This document shows, piece after piece, positions 1-7,072 of a DNA stretch of 32,522 nt. The stretch is taken from contig NZ_BSOB01000030.1 of the NCBI RefSeq assembly GCF_030160295.1, forward strand, positions 1-32,522, given 5' to 3'. Position 1 is the stretch's first letter, and every line of letters begins with the position of its first letter. A program made the position numbers and the translations under genes. The notes below the pieces were generated by a model that saw nothing but the letters and a program-made list of their open reading frames with translations, was not told the DNA's origin and made no database searches. This DNA is from Dyella acidisoli (GTDB lineage: Bacteria; Pseudomonadota; Gammaproteobacteria; Xanthomonadales; Rhodanobacteraceae).

Positions 1-82
1 CACCTTGGTGAGGCCTCATACATAGATGCAGCCGGCATTCGGGGATGAAAAAAGCGGTTGACGAAGGGGGCGAGTCCATACA

Positions 83-148
83 TAGGCTGGGATGCAATCC
101 CAGCTTTCGTTTTACCCCGCGGCAACGCGGGGATTGCATCCCAGCCTA
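83..148. repeat. Palindromic intergenic element (TAGGCTGGGATGCAATCCC type)
   Basis: Two perfect 19-base inverted arms lie at 83-101 and 130-148. A second nested hairpin (CCCCGC/GCGGGG) sits just inside the right arm. The sequence resembles the TAGGTTGGGG/CCCCAACCTA elements at 6975, 11296 and 14274, so it is probably a member of a dispersed chromosomal repeat family. Bases 1-192 otherwise show no gene that I can support. Confidence 0.75.
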
Positions 149-192
149 CGAGCTAAGCCGTGGCGCTTCGCACCGGCGGCTTGAAAGCGAAT

Positions 193-366
193 TTATGCCT
201 CCTTCTCGAAGCGAGACACCAATAAATCAACCAATGCAGCGTCATTTGCGAGATCAGCGGACTCCTCCTCGTCTACGTTTCCCGAGTTCAGTTGATCCTC
301 AAGCTCCCTCAAAAATCGCCGCAACGCTACCAAAATCACCTGTTTCTCTTTGATGCCAAGTTCCAT
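193..366 (-). CDS. Tsi2-like small acidic immunity/antitoxin protein (57 aa)
   Basis: This 57-codon frame starts MELGIKEKQV and ends SRFEKEA. Its ATG comes one base after the TGA of the Tse2-like toxin gene (TGACATG), so translation is probably coupled. The protein is strongly acidic (14 Asp/Glu against 7 Lys/Arg) and looks wholly helical. As I recall the Pseudomonas Tsi2 sequence (77 aa), the two share the pattern M-x-L near the start, RELxxQL around residues 20-26, a polar turn, then A-x-x-L...D-x-A/L-x-x-L. Tsi2 is an acidic helical dimer that binds and neutralises Tse2, and its gene likewise follows the toxin gene. Gene reality is likely from the coupling and composition. The immunity role is inferred from resemblance and position. 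The protein is about 20 residues shorter than Tsi2. Confidence 0.72.
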   Translation of the reverse strand: MELGIKEKQVILVALRRFLRELEDQLNSGNVDEEESADLANDAALVDLLVSRFEKEA

Positions 367-367
367 G

Positions 368-799
368 TCACTTTACCTGCCTGGTCGGCACGGCAAAGGT
401 GGGAACAGCATGAGCGGAAAGCTGCTGGAGTAGCGTGATGAATGTGGATAACGGCATATCATGTAAAGGCCTGATGGTGTAGTGAATTTGACCAGTGGCA
501 TGATTGATACCTGCATCTCGGCTCACTCTTAGGCCCGAGGGAATCTTGGTGCCTTTGGGCAACTTCCACCATCGATTGCCAAACCGAAGGTTAGGCATGT
601 TGAACGTCGAAATTCCACCAGATGTCGCATCAACGTAGTCGATGCCATTCTTCGTATAGATCTTTACGTCATGGACTTGGTCGGCTTGACGAGGTGGCGT
701 CGTCCTCGGTTTATGGAGCTGAGGGCTTGTCATGGTTCCATGTCGGTACAAATCAGTCGGCAAGGCCTCAAAAAACAGCTCTTCAATTGTTTGTCCCAT
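368..799 (-). CDS. Tse2-like ADP-ribosyltransferase-type toxin (143 aa)
   Basis: Tse2 is a cytotoxic effector of the Pseudomonas H1 type VI secretion system with an ADP-ribosyltransferase-like fold, acting inside the cell. Features shared with Tse2 as I recall it: LYR near the N-terminus (17-19), DATSGGISTF (57-66, Tse2 has DTGGTSVF), PKGTKIPSGLRVSRD (81-95, Tse2 PDGTDIPPDLKVKQD) and HYTIRPLHDM (106-115, Tse2 HYTIMPAKPM). Length is close to Tse2 (158 aa). The frame is open upstream to an ATG at 877, but the ATG at 799 has AAGGA about 8 bases before it, while 877 has no clear ribosome site. It is followed at once by a Tsi2-like gene and preceded, 98 bases away, by a TIR gene. No Hcp, VgrG, PAAR or secretion genes are in the window, so it may be a toxin-antitoxin module or an orphan effector. 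Family call fairly sure; activity inferred. Confidence 0.75.
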   Translation of the reverse strand: MGQTIEELFFEALPTDLYRHGTMTSPQLHKPRTTPPRQADQVHDVKIYTKNGIDYVDATSGGISTFNMPNLRFGNRWWKLPKGTKIPSGLRVSRDAGINHATGQIHYTIRPLHDMPLSTFITLLQQLSAHAVPTFAVPTRQVK

Positions 800-861
800 C
801 TCCGTCTTCCTTACGCTCGTGAAATTTTTAAAGTACCGGATTAAGTTGAGCACAGTTCTCT

Positions 862-880
862 TGTGAGACTTTTTCACACA
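862..880. promoter_or_regulatory. Inverted repeat TGTGAGA-N5-TCACACA upstream of the toxin gene
   Basis: A 7-base arm pair (6 of 7 paired) lies in the 98-base gap between the TIR stop and the toxin start. The gap is A/T-rich and includes TTTAAA-like -10 candidates on the minus strand. It could be an operator for autoregulation of the toxin-antitoxin pair. The half-site spacing (TGTGA-N7-TCACA) does not fit the CRP/Clp N6 spacing. Confidence 0.25.
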
Positions 881-897
881 TTAATTTGGGTGATTTT

Positions 898-2010
898 TTA
901 GTCGTCGCTTTTCGGGCTTTCAATAGCTTTTCCTGAACTTGCACGTGAACGCAACTTGCCGGGTGTTCGCTCAAGAAATCGCTCAACCATCTGGGGTAGA
1001 TGCTTGGCCATAAAAAACAACTCCTCTTCATCCGGTCGATACATCTCATGAAATAGAGGGCCATGAGTTGTCACTTCTAATATCGCCAAGAGATTGTGGC
1101 GAGCCTCCGAGATGTCCTTTTCAATTCCGCTTCGCAGCGCACGATAGAGTTCAATCCCTAATTCGTATAGCCAAGGAAAATCTTCACGCATGGCAGAGAT
1201 AAACAGTAACCATGCTGCAGCCGGCTCACCTCGTCCGCCACGGAACGCCGGATGAAATAGGAGCTCTTCGAACATCATAGGATGTAAACGGCGGCCTTTC
1301 CTCAAATCGCCACGACGCGTTGCTGAGCGGACTCGGTCATCAACTCGCTCCGGAAGCTCTCTAACCATGACTTTCACTTCTTCAAATAGCTTGGCTACGC
1401 TTGAGTCATCCGCACCTACTTGAGCGACAGGCTTCCCTTTGGCGACGAGCAACTTCTTGACTCCATCTAGGAAAACACGCACCTGCATCTTTACCGCTTC
1501 ATCACGCGGGGATGCCTCAGGATTCCTCTTAATGAGTTGAATGACAAGTTTCGTCAAAGAGTCCTCATCATCACCGCAGTTTTGAAACTGCCCAAATGGC
1601 CCGGAGCTGACCTTTTCAAGTGGTACACCCAGTGCAACGCCCAATACATTGGTATCTAGCTTGCCCTTAGCCACGCCAGCCTCATAGAGAATCCAAGGGC
1701 GATCAATGCTGTGCTGGGTCAGGAGTGCAACAACATCTGTCGCGTCACCGAGCTGCGACATGATTGCCTTATACCACTCCGTTCCGAACTCGATTCCGGA
1801 TGTCCCTTTCTTATCTGAAGATCGAAAGGACTTAAGCGTGCCGGCACTGACATCCGACAATAGATTTGCGAACGCTTCGGCCAGATCTGCGTCACGACTG
1901 TCATGGCTAATAAATACGAGCATCCTCCCGCGAGGAGGCAGTGTTACTGGCTCATCAATGCCGTGACTTGCGACGCCATTCGAAATTGAAACGATTTTCT
2001 TACGAGCCAT
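898..2010 (-). CDS. TIR-domain protein, putative NAD+-consuming effector (370 aa)
   Basis: TIR domains in bacterial immunity proteins often hydrolyse NAD+ or make cyclic ADP-ribose signals. Here box 1 is LVFISHDSRD (31-40), followed by an amphipathic helix and DVVALLTQHS. The motif RPWILYEAG (104-112) supplies the Glu (about residue 110) in the position of the catalytic Glu of TIR NADases. The C-terminal 230 residues are helical and charged (for example RDDRVRSATRRGDLRKGRR-like stretches) and I recognise no second domain. The ATG at 2010 is chosen over 2040 because GGGAG lies 6 bases upstream of it; 2040 has no good site. The gene is followed by the Tse2-like and Tsi2-like genes on the same strand. 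Codons such as ATT, AAT and TTT are commoner than in the neighbouring hut genes, which suggests acquisition by transfer. TIR assignment is strong; a defence or sensing role is inferred. Confidence 0.85.
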   Translation of the reverse strand: MARKKIVSISNGVASHGIDEPVTLPPRGRMLVFISHDSRDADLAEAFANLLSDVSAGTLKSFRSSDKKGTSGIEFGTEWYKAIMSQLGDATDVVALLTQHSIDRPWILYEAGVAKGKLDTNVLGVALGVPLEKVSSGPFGQFQNCGDDEDSLTKLVIQLIKRNPEASPRDEAVKMQVRVFLDGVKKLLVAKGKPVAQVGADDSSVAKLFEEVKVMVRELPERVDDRVRSATRRGDLRKGRRLHPMMFEELLFHPAFRGGRGEPAAAWLLFISAMREDFPWLYELGIELYRALRSGIEKDISEARHNLLAILEVTTHGPLFHEMYRPDEEELFFMAKHLPQMVERFLERTPGKLRSRASSGKAIESPKSDD

Positions 2011-2076
2011 TCGCTTCTCCCTGTCTGACGCATTAGCCATCTCGGTTGGCTAACGCAAATTAGGCCTAGAAATAAG

Positions 2077-2104
2077 ATATTACTCAGCGCACCACCCCAA
2101 ACAA
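2077..2104 (-). promoter_or_regulatory. Possible promoter of the TIR gene
   Basis: On the minus strand TTGTTT (2104-2099) and TAATAT (2082-2077) are separated by 16 bases, in an A/T-rich stretch upstream of the TIR start. This is a sequence match only, with two or three mismatches to the sigma-70 consensus. Confidence 0.3.
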
Positions 2105-2205
2105 ACGCACCCACTCACAGCGAATATTAAAAAATTCAATAACTTTCCCCTGCAGAAGTCAGTCACACGCCGCCCCACCCCTGCTTATACGATAAAACCG
2201 CCCCA

Positions 2206-2239
2206 TAAAAAAATTACACCCTCAAAAGCGAGGGTGTAA
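2206..2239 (-). terminator. Intrinsic terminator of hutU
   Basis: A perfect 10-bp stem (2214-2223 with 2230-2239, loop of six) is followed on the minus strand by a run of Ts (A-tract 2206-2213 on the plus strand). It lies 31 bases past the hutU stop. It ends hutU transcription before the TIR gene, which has its own upstream region. Confidence 0.9.
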
Positions 2240-2270
2240 ATATCGAACCAACTAGCTTGAAATCACCGCT

Positions 2271-3941
2271 TCAAATCATCGGCAACTTCAACCCCTGCTC
2301 CTTCGCACACTGCACAGCAATGTCGTAACCCGCATCCGCATGCCGCATCACACCGGTACCCGGATCATTCCACAGCACACGCGCAATGCGTTTATCGGCT
2401 GCTTCGGTACCATCACACACAATCACCACACCGCTGTGCTGGCTGTAACCCATGCCCACGCCACCGCCGTGGTGCAGGCTCACCCATGTCGCGCCGCCAG
2501 CGACGTTGAGCATGGCGTTGAGCAGCGGCCAATCGGAAACAGCATCGCTGCCATCCTTCATCGCTTCGGTTTCGCGGTTGGGGCTGGCGACGGAACCAGA
2601 ATCCAGATGATCGCGGCCGATCACGATGGGGGCTTTCAGTTCACCCTTGCGCACCATTTCGTTGAACGCCAAACCGAGCTTGTGACGCAGGCCGAGACCG
2701 ACCCAGCAGATGCGCGCAGGTAGGCCCTGGAAGCTGATGCGCTTTTCAGCCATGTCCAGCCAGTTGTGCAGGTGCGGATCGTCGGGGATCAGTTCCTTCA
2801 CCTTGGCGTCGGTTTTCATGATGTCTTCGGGATCGCCGGAGAGCGCGACCCAACGGAATGGGCCAATGCCGCGGCAGAACAACGGGCGCACGAAGGCGGG
2901 CACGAAGCCAGGGAAATCGAAGGCGTTGGCGCAGCCTTCGTCCTTCGCCATCTGGCGGATGTTGTTGCCGTAGTCGAAGGTGGGAATGCCTTGCGCGTGG
3001 AAGGCGAGCATGGCTTCCACATGTTTTTTCATGGCTTGCTTGGCGGCCTTGGCGGTGCCGGCGGGATCGCTCTTGCGGCGTTCGAACCACTGCTCCACTG
3101 TCCAGCCTTGCGGCAGGTAGCCGTTGACCGGATCGTGCGCACTGGTCTGGTCGGTGACGGCATCGGGCTTTACGCCACGGCGCACGAGCTCGGGCAGTAC
3201 GTCGGCAGCGTTGCCGAGTAGCGCGATGGATTTGGCTTCGCCGGCCTTGGTGTATTTCTCAATGCGTGCGAGTGCGTCATCGAGATCGGTGGCTTGTTCG
3301 TCGACGTAACGCGTCTTGAGGCGGAAGTCGATGCTCTTCTGCTGGCATTCGATGTTGAGCGAGCACGCGCCGGCCAACGTGGCGGCCAGCGGTTGCGCGC
3401 CGCCCATGCCGCCGAGGCCCGCAGTGAGAATCCATTTGCCTTTCAAGCTGCCGTTGTAGTGCTGGCGGCCCATTTCCACGAAGGTTTCGTAGGTGCCTTG
3501 CACGATGCCTTGCGAACCGATGTAGATCCACGAGCCGGCCGTCATCTGGCCGTACATCATCAGGCCCTTTCTATCGAGCTCGTTGAAGTGTTCCCAGTTC
3601 GCCCACGCCGGCACAAGGTTGGAGTTGGCGATCAGCACGCGCGGTGCATCCGGATGGGATGGGAACACGCCTACCGGCTTGCCTGATTGCACCAGCAGGG
3701 TTTCGTCGTCATTGAGTTCGCGCAGGGCACGCAGGATCGCGTCGAAGCATTCCCAGTTGCGCGCGGCGCGGCCGATGCCGCCGTACACCACGAGTTCCGC
3801 CGGGTTTTCGGCAACGGCCGGGTCCAGGTTGTTCTGGAGCATGCGGTACGGGGCTTCGGTGAGCCAACTTTTGCAGGTGAGCTCCGTGCCGCGCGGGGCG
3901 TGGATGGTGCGGGAGGTGTCGATGCGGGTAGGGGCGTTCAT
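2271..3941 (-). CDS. hutU: Urocanate hydratase
   Basis: HutU adds water to urocanate to give 4-imidazolone-5-propionate, the second step of histidine degradation, using tightly bound NAD+ as an electrophile, in the cytoplasm. The 556-aa length is the family norm. Clear family stretches include [11 protein letters not shown] (53-63), the Gly-rich [10 protein letters not shown] dinucleotide segment, [31 protein letters not shown] with the expected active-site Cys (Cys412, matching Cys410 of the Pseudomonas enzyme), and [15 protein letters not shown] near the C-terminus. AGGA lies about 8 bases before the start. It stands alone with its own terminator. The other hut genes seen here, hutF and hutI, are 15-20 kb away, and hutH and hutG are not in the window. 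Assignment is secure. Confidence 0.98.
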   Translation of the reverse strand: MNAPTRIDTSRTIHAPRGTELTCKSWLTEAPYRMLQNNLDPAVAENPAELVVYGGIGRAARNWECFDAILRALRELNDDETLLVQSGKPVGVFPSHPDAPRVLIANSNLVPAWANWEHFNELDRKGLMMYGQMTAGSWIYIGSQGIVQGTYETFVEMGRQHYNGSLKGKWILTAGLGGMGGAQPLAATLAGACSLNIECQQKSIDFRLKTRYVDEQATDLDDALARIEKYTKAGEAKSIALLGNAADVLPELVRRGVKPDAVTDQTSAHDPVNGYLPQGWTVEQWFERRKSDPAGTAKAAKQAMKKHVEAMLAFHAQGIPTFDYGNNIRQMAKDEGCANAFDFPGFVPAFVRPLFCRGIGPFRWVALSGDPEDIMKTDAKVKELIPDDPHLHNWLDMAEKRISFQGLPARICWVGLGLRHKLGLAFNEMVRKGELKAPIVIGRDHLDSGSVASPNRETEAMKDGSDAVSDWPLLNAMLNVAGGATWVSLHHGGGVGMGYSQHSGVVIVCDGTEAADKRIARVLWNDPGTGVMRHADAGYDIAVQCAKEQGLKLPMI

Positions 3942-4130
3942 CGGGACGTTCCTGAGACTGCCAAGGGGAAACCGTCATTATGGTCGCGCTATTTCGCCAT
4001 CGCCAACTGCACTGCGGCAAACGCCGATTTTTACTGGGAAAACGGCTCATTGACACGGAATTGACGCGCGCCCAGACTCGTTGCCGGAATCCGGGATTGG
4101 CCTGCTCAACCGACGCGGGAGGCCTTATTT

Positions 4131-4697
4131 ATGGGCACGAAAGGCTCGCTGTACCGGTCCGTCGTCGTCGCTGCCACGCTCGTTGCCACGAGCGGCCTGC
4201 TGGCAGCCGACAAGCAAACACCCAGTGATGCGCAACTGATCGCCAGCGCCATGCGGGCTGCACCGCCGGGCGTTGCCAAGGGAGCAACCATCGTCGCCAT
4301 GAATGCGGATGGCACGATGCGCACGCTGCGCCAGGGCACCAACGGTTACACCTGCATGCCGGACACCCCGGCTACGCCGGGGCCTGATTCCATGTGCATG
4401 GACAAGAATGCAATGGAATGGGTCCATGCGTTGGTGGCGCACAAGCCGCCGCCGGCCGGCAAGATCGGCATGATGTACATGCTCGAAGGCGGCACGGATG
4501 CCAGCAATACTGACCCTTACGCGCAGAAGCCGTTGCCGAACAACCACTGGATCAAGACTGGACCGCATTTCATGATCGTGGGTGCTGATGCCGCCTTCTA
4601 CGACATGTATCCGAAGAGTCCTGATCCCGACACGTCCATGCCTTATGTGATGTGGGCGGGGACGCCTTATCAGCATTTGATGGCACCGGTGAAATAG
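4131..4697 (+). CDS. Conserved exported protein of unknown function (188 aa)
   Basis: An N-terminal signal peptide is visible: Lys4/Arg9, then a hydrophobic run VVVAATLVATSGLLA, with cleavage likely near LLAADK (25-27). The mature part starts with a helix (SDAQLIASAMRAAPP), then ATIVAMNADGTMRTLRQGTNGYTC, CMDKNAMEWVHAL, GMMYMLEGGTDASNTDPYA, TGPHFMIVGA and a C-terminal MPYVMWAGTPYQHLM. Two cysteines (75 and 89) could form a disulfide. I have seen similar uncharacterised proteins in other proteobacteria with these same blocks, but I know no function. GGGAGG lies about 8 bases before the ATG. It is divergent from hutU with 189 bases between; a TTGACA at 4050-4055 is a possible -35 element but the -10 is poor. 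Periplasmic location is inferred. Confidence 0.8.
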   Translation: MGTKGSLYRSVVVAATLVATSGLLAADKQTPSDAQLIASAMRAAPPGVAKGATIVAMNADGTMRTLRQGTNGYTCMPDTPATPGPDSMCMDKNAMEWVHALVAHKPPPAGKIGMMYMLEGGTDASNTDPYAQKPLPNNHWIKTGPHFMIVGADAAFYDMYPKSPDPDTSMPYVMWAGTPYQHLMAPVK

Positions 4698-5214
4698 CCG
4701 GCTTCTTTGAAACTGCAGCCCAACAGTTTCGCCGTTGACGCGTGTTGCGCATGTGCTGGCGCGTTTTGTTGAACAGGTACTTATGTGCTTGGGTGGGGAA
4801 GCGTGTGGAAAAAGGTATTTGATTGGCGTTGAGGCTTGGGTGCTTTTTGCCGCTGCTTACGCAAAGCAGAACTCTGCCTCACCGTCATTCCGGTGAAGGC
4901 CGGAATCCAGTTCAAATATGCGTCCGAAGGACACAAAACCGGTTTTGAGTGCTTCGCACAACGTATTTAGACTGGATGATTCGCTTCGCTCACCCCTTCG
5001 GGGCCGTCCTTCGGACGTTCTACGCGCTTCGCGCTACGTCCGGCCTTCGCCGGAATGACGGTGAGGTACGATCCAGTTATATAGGGCGTCGTGTAGATAC
5101 CTATGCACTCAAAGCCAGAGAGCAAGCAACGCTGCACTGAAACCCGTAAAGCTGTAACCATTGGATCGTGACAATCGAAGTAACGAAGGTTTCCATTCCA
5201 CTGGACGTGACCCT
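4698..5214. other. 517-base non-coding gap with hairpin and repeat element
   Basis: Just after the exported-protein stop is a 7-bp hairpin GAAACTG/CAGTTTC (4709-4730), possibly a weak terminator. Bases 4731-4876 show nothing I can name. Bases 4877-5066 hold a paired palindromic repeat (listed separately). Bases 5067-5214 lead into the catalase-like gene and show no convincing promoter. Open frames across the gap are products of the repeats. Confidence 0.6.
4877..5066. repeat. Paired palindromic repeat, CCTCACCGTCATTCCGG arms
   Basis: The left arm (4877-4902) and right arm (5041-5066) are inverted copies that match at 25 of 26 bases, and each contains its own small palindrome (CCGGtgaaggCCGG type). 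The inner 138 bases hold further short inverted pieces rich in CTTCGC/GCGAAG. The same family recurs at 6860, 9138, 19218, 28261 and 32493. Confidence 0.8.
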
Positions 5215-6288
5215 ATGCATGCGCCATCGCCCCTCTCCCGCTCCAGCATTTTTTTGAGATTCGCGTTCATCGCGCTCGCACTGCTCATCATCGTGCTTGC
5301 GTTCGGCTACGTCGGCGGGTGGCTGACACCGCACCGGCTTACAGCACAGCGCCTGGTCGATCAGTTGCAGGCCAATGCGGGCGTATTTGCCGGCTATCGC
5401 CGCAATCACGCCAAGGGCGTGTGCGTGATGGGCTATTTCGATAGCAATGGCCAGGCGCAGCCGTATTCCCTTGCACAGGTATTTGCACCAGGCCGCACAC
5501 AGGTAGTCGGTCGTTTCGCGATCCCGGGTGGCAATCCCTATGCGCCGGACAGCAGTGCACCCATTCGCAGCTTGGCGCTGCGCTTCACGCAAGCCAACGG
5601 CCAACAATGGCGTACGGGCATGAACAGCATGCCGGTCTTCCCCGTCGGCACTCCACAGGCGTTTTTTGAACTGCTGCAGGCGCAACAGCCCGATCACCCC
5701 ACCGGCAAACCTGATCCTGCGAAGCTCGGTGCATTCTTTGCCGCGCATCCGGAAACCGCAGCATTTCTTGCATGGGTGAAAACGGCAAAACCTTCCGCCA
5801 GCTATGCAACGGAAAGCTACTGGAGCTTGAATGCATTCGAATTCGTCGATGCAAACGGTGAACGACATGCGGTGCGCTGGCGGATGGTGCCGGAAGCAAG
5901 CGACGCGTCGACAGCAGGCGGCAACAATCCGAATTATCTGGATGCCGATCTCACGCAACGACTCGCACAAAGTCCGCAACGTTGGCACTTGATCGTCACG
6001 CTCGCCAATCCGGGTGATCCCACCAACGACGCGACCAAGGCGTGGCCTTCGGATCGTCGCGATATCGACGCTGGAACGCTGGTGCTTACCAGCACCGAAC
6101 CGCAAGAAAGCGGCGAATGCCGCGACATCAACTACGACCCGACGGTGCTTCCGCATGGCATCGCGATTTCCGACGATCCATTGCTTCCCGCACGCTCCGC
6201 GGCTTATGCCGCCTCCTACCTGCGACGCACCAGCGAGGAAGCCCATCTCCCCGGCACTGCCGCAACCACCAAGCCGGAGGCCAAGTGA
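5215..6288 (+). CDS. Membrane-anchored catalase-family haem peroxidase (SrpA-like)
   Basis: This belongs to the small catalase-related peroxidases that keep the catalase haem core but lack much of the full-length fold. After a single membrane anchor (about 11-36) come RRNHAKGVC (62-70) with the distal His65, FAIPGGNPYAPD, PIRSLALRF, and ESYWSLNAFEFVDANG. Near the end RSAAY carries Arg327-x3-Tyr331, the spacing of the proximal haem Tyr in catalases. It is 357 aa, shorter than classic catalases (about 480 or more). The ATG at 5215 puts the anchor at the N-terminus; an upstream TTG at 5161 is also in frame. The stop overlaps the cytochrome b561 start by one base, so the pair is an operon. A role in periplasmic peroxide reduction fed by membrane electrons is inferred. 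The catalytic domain most likely faces the periplasm. Confidence 0.88.
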   Translation: MHAPSPLSRSSIFLRFAFIALALLIIVLAFGYVGGWLTPHRLTAQRLVDQLQANAGVFAGYRRNHAKGVCVMGYFDSNGQAQPYSLAQVFAPGRTQVVGRFAIPGGNPYAPDSSAPIRSLALRFTQANGQQWRTGMNSMPVFPVGTPQAFFELLQAQQPDHPTGKPDPAKLGAFFAAHPETAAFLAWVKTAKPSASYATESYWSLNAFEFVDANGERHAVRWRMVPEASDASTAGGNNPNYLDADLTQRLAQSPQRWHLIVTLANPGDPTNDATKAWPSDRRDIDAGTLVLTSTEPQESGECRDINYDPTVLPHGIAISDDPLLPARSAAYAASYLRRTSEEAHLPGTAATTKPEAK

Positions 6289-6836
6289 TGACGCGCACCT
6301 CTTCGCAATTCGTACTGACCGCCCGCGTGCTGCATTGGCTGATGGCGCTGATGATCGTCTCGATGCTGTTTATCGGTGTCGGCCTGGTGACATCGGTCTC
6401 CGAACGACACGCATGGCTGCTGGCCATTCACAAGCCACTCGGTATCGCGATATTCGTGCTTGCCGTCGTACGTTTGATCGTGCGCCTGCGCAATCCGCCA
6501 CCGCCCTTGCCTGCTGATCTTCCGGCCATACAAAAACTCGCCGCCTATGCATCGCACTATCTGCTGTATGCGTTGATGCTGACGATTCCGCTCGTCGGCT
6601 GGGCGATGCTGTCGGCGGGTGGCTATCCGGTGATGCTGAGCCACTCACTGCGCTTGCCGCCGATTTTTCCGGTGAATGCCACGGCGTTTGCGGTCCTGCG
6701 GCATGCGCATGCATGGCTGGCGGCGTTGTTGCTTTTGACGTTTTTGGCGCACATGGGTGCGGCCCTGTACCACGGATTGATTCGCAGGGATGGCGTGCTG
6801 TCGAGCATGATCGGCACCAGGCACGAACTTGAGTAA
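6288..6836 (+). CDS. Cytochrome b561 family protein
   Basis: This is a 182-aa four-helix membrane protein of the bacterial b561 (CybB/YodB) family, which binds two b-type haems and passes electrons from quinol. Candidate haem ligands are His16 (VLHWLMAL), His41/His48 (RHAWLLAIHKPLG), the helix-3 His (YASHYLLYAL) and the helix-4 cluster HAHAWLAALLLLTFLAH. The ATG overlaps the peroxidase TGA (TGATG), which implies coupled translation. The fixed pairing with a catalase-like peroxidase suggests that it supplies electrons to that enzyme, as is assumed for similar gene pairs. Alternatively it could be a general quinol oxidoreductase subunit. Confidence 0.9.
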   Translation: MTRTSSQFVLTARVLHWLMALMIVSMLFIGVGLVTSVSERHAWLLAIHKPLGIAIFVLAVVRLIVRLRNPPPPLPADLPAIQKLAAYASHYLLYALMLTIPLVGWAMLSAGGYPVMLSHSLRLPPIFPVNATAFAVLRHAHAWLAALLLLTFLAHMGAALYHGLIRRDGVLSSMIGTRHELE

Positions 6837-6859
6837 ATCGCTCTATCCATTTGCCTCAC

Positions 6860-7004
6860 CGTCGTCCCGGCGAAAGCCGGGACCCAGCGTCTTTGCTGTT
6901 CCGTGCGCAAGTCACTGGGTCCCGGTTTTCGCCGGGACGACGAGCGCTCTGTAGTCGCCATCGTCCAGGCACTGCGATGTTGGGGTTTGCACCCCAACCT
7001 ACAA
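6860..7004. repeat. Two palindromic elements between b561 and alkA
   Basis: Arms at 6860-6887 and 6915-6942 are inverted copies (27 of 28 match) of the GTCGTCCCGGcgaaagCCGGGAC type. A separate hairpin TTGGGGTTTGCACCCCAA follows around 6979-7000 and belongs to the TAGGTTGGGG family. Neither has a T-tract. Confidence 0.75.
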
Positions 7005-7072
7005 AAACATCTCCCGGCGTTGATGTCCGAAAACGGCGAGTCTTGCTCCAGCGATGGTGCTAGCCTGCACAC

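Noticed and set aside
45-353. 102-codon plus-strand frame at the left end
   Set aside because: It crosses the palindromic element at 83-148 and is antisense to the 57-aa Tsi2-like gene. The peptide is low-complexity and has no family.
862-880. CRP/Clp binding site upstream of the toxin
   Set aside because: The half-sites TGTGA and TCACA are separated by seven bases instead of six, so the dyad would not fit the protein. It is kept only as a generic inverted repeat.
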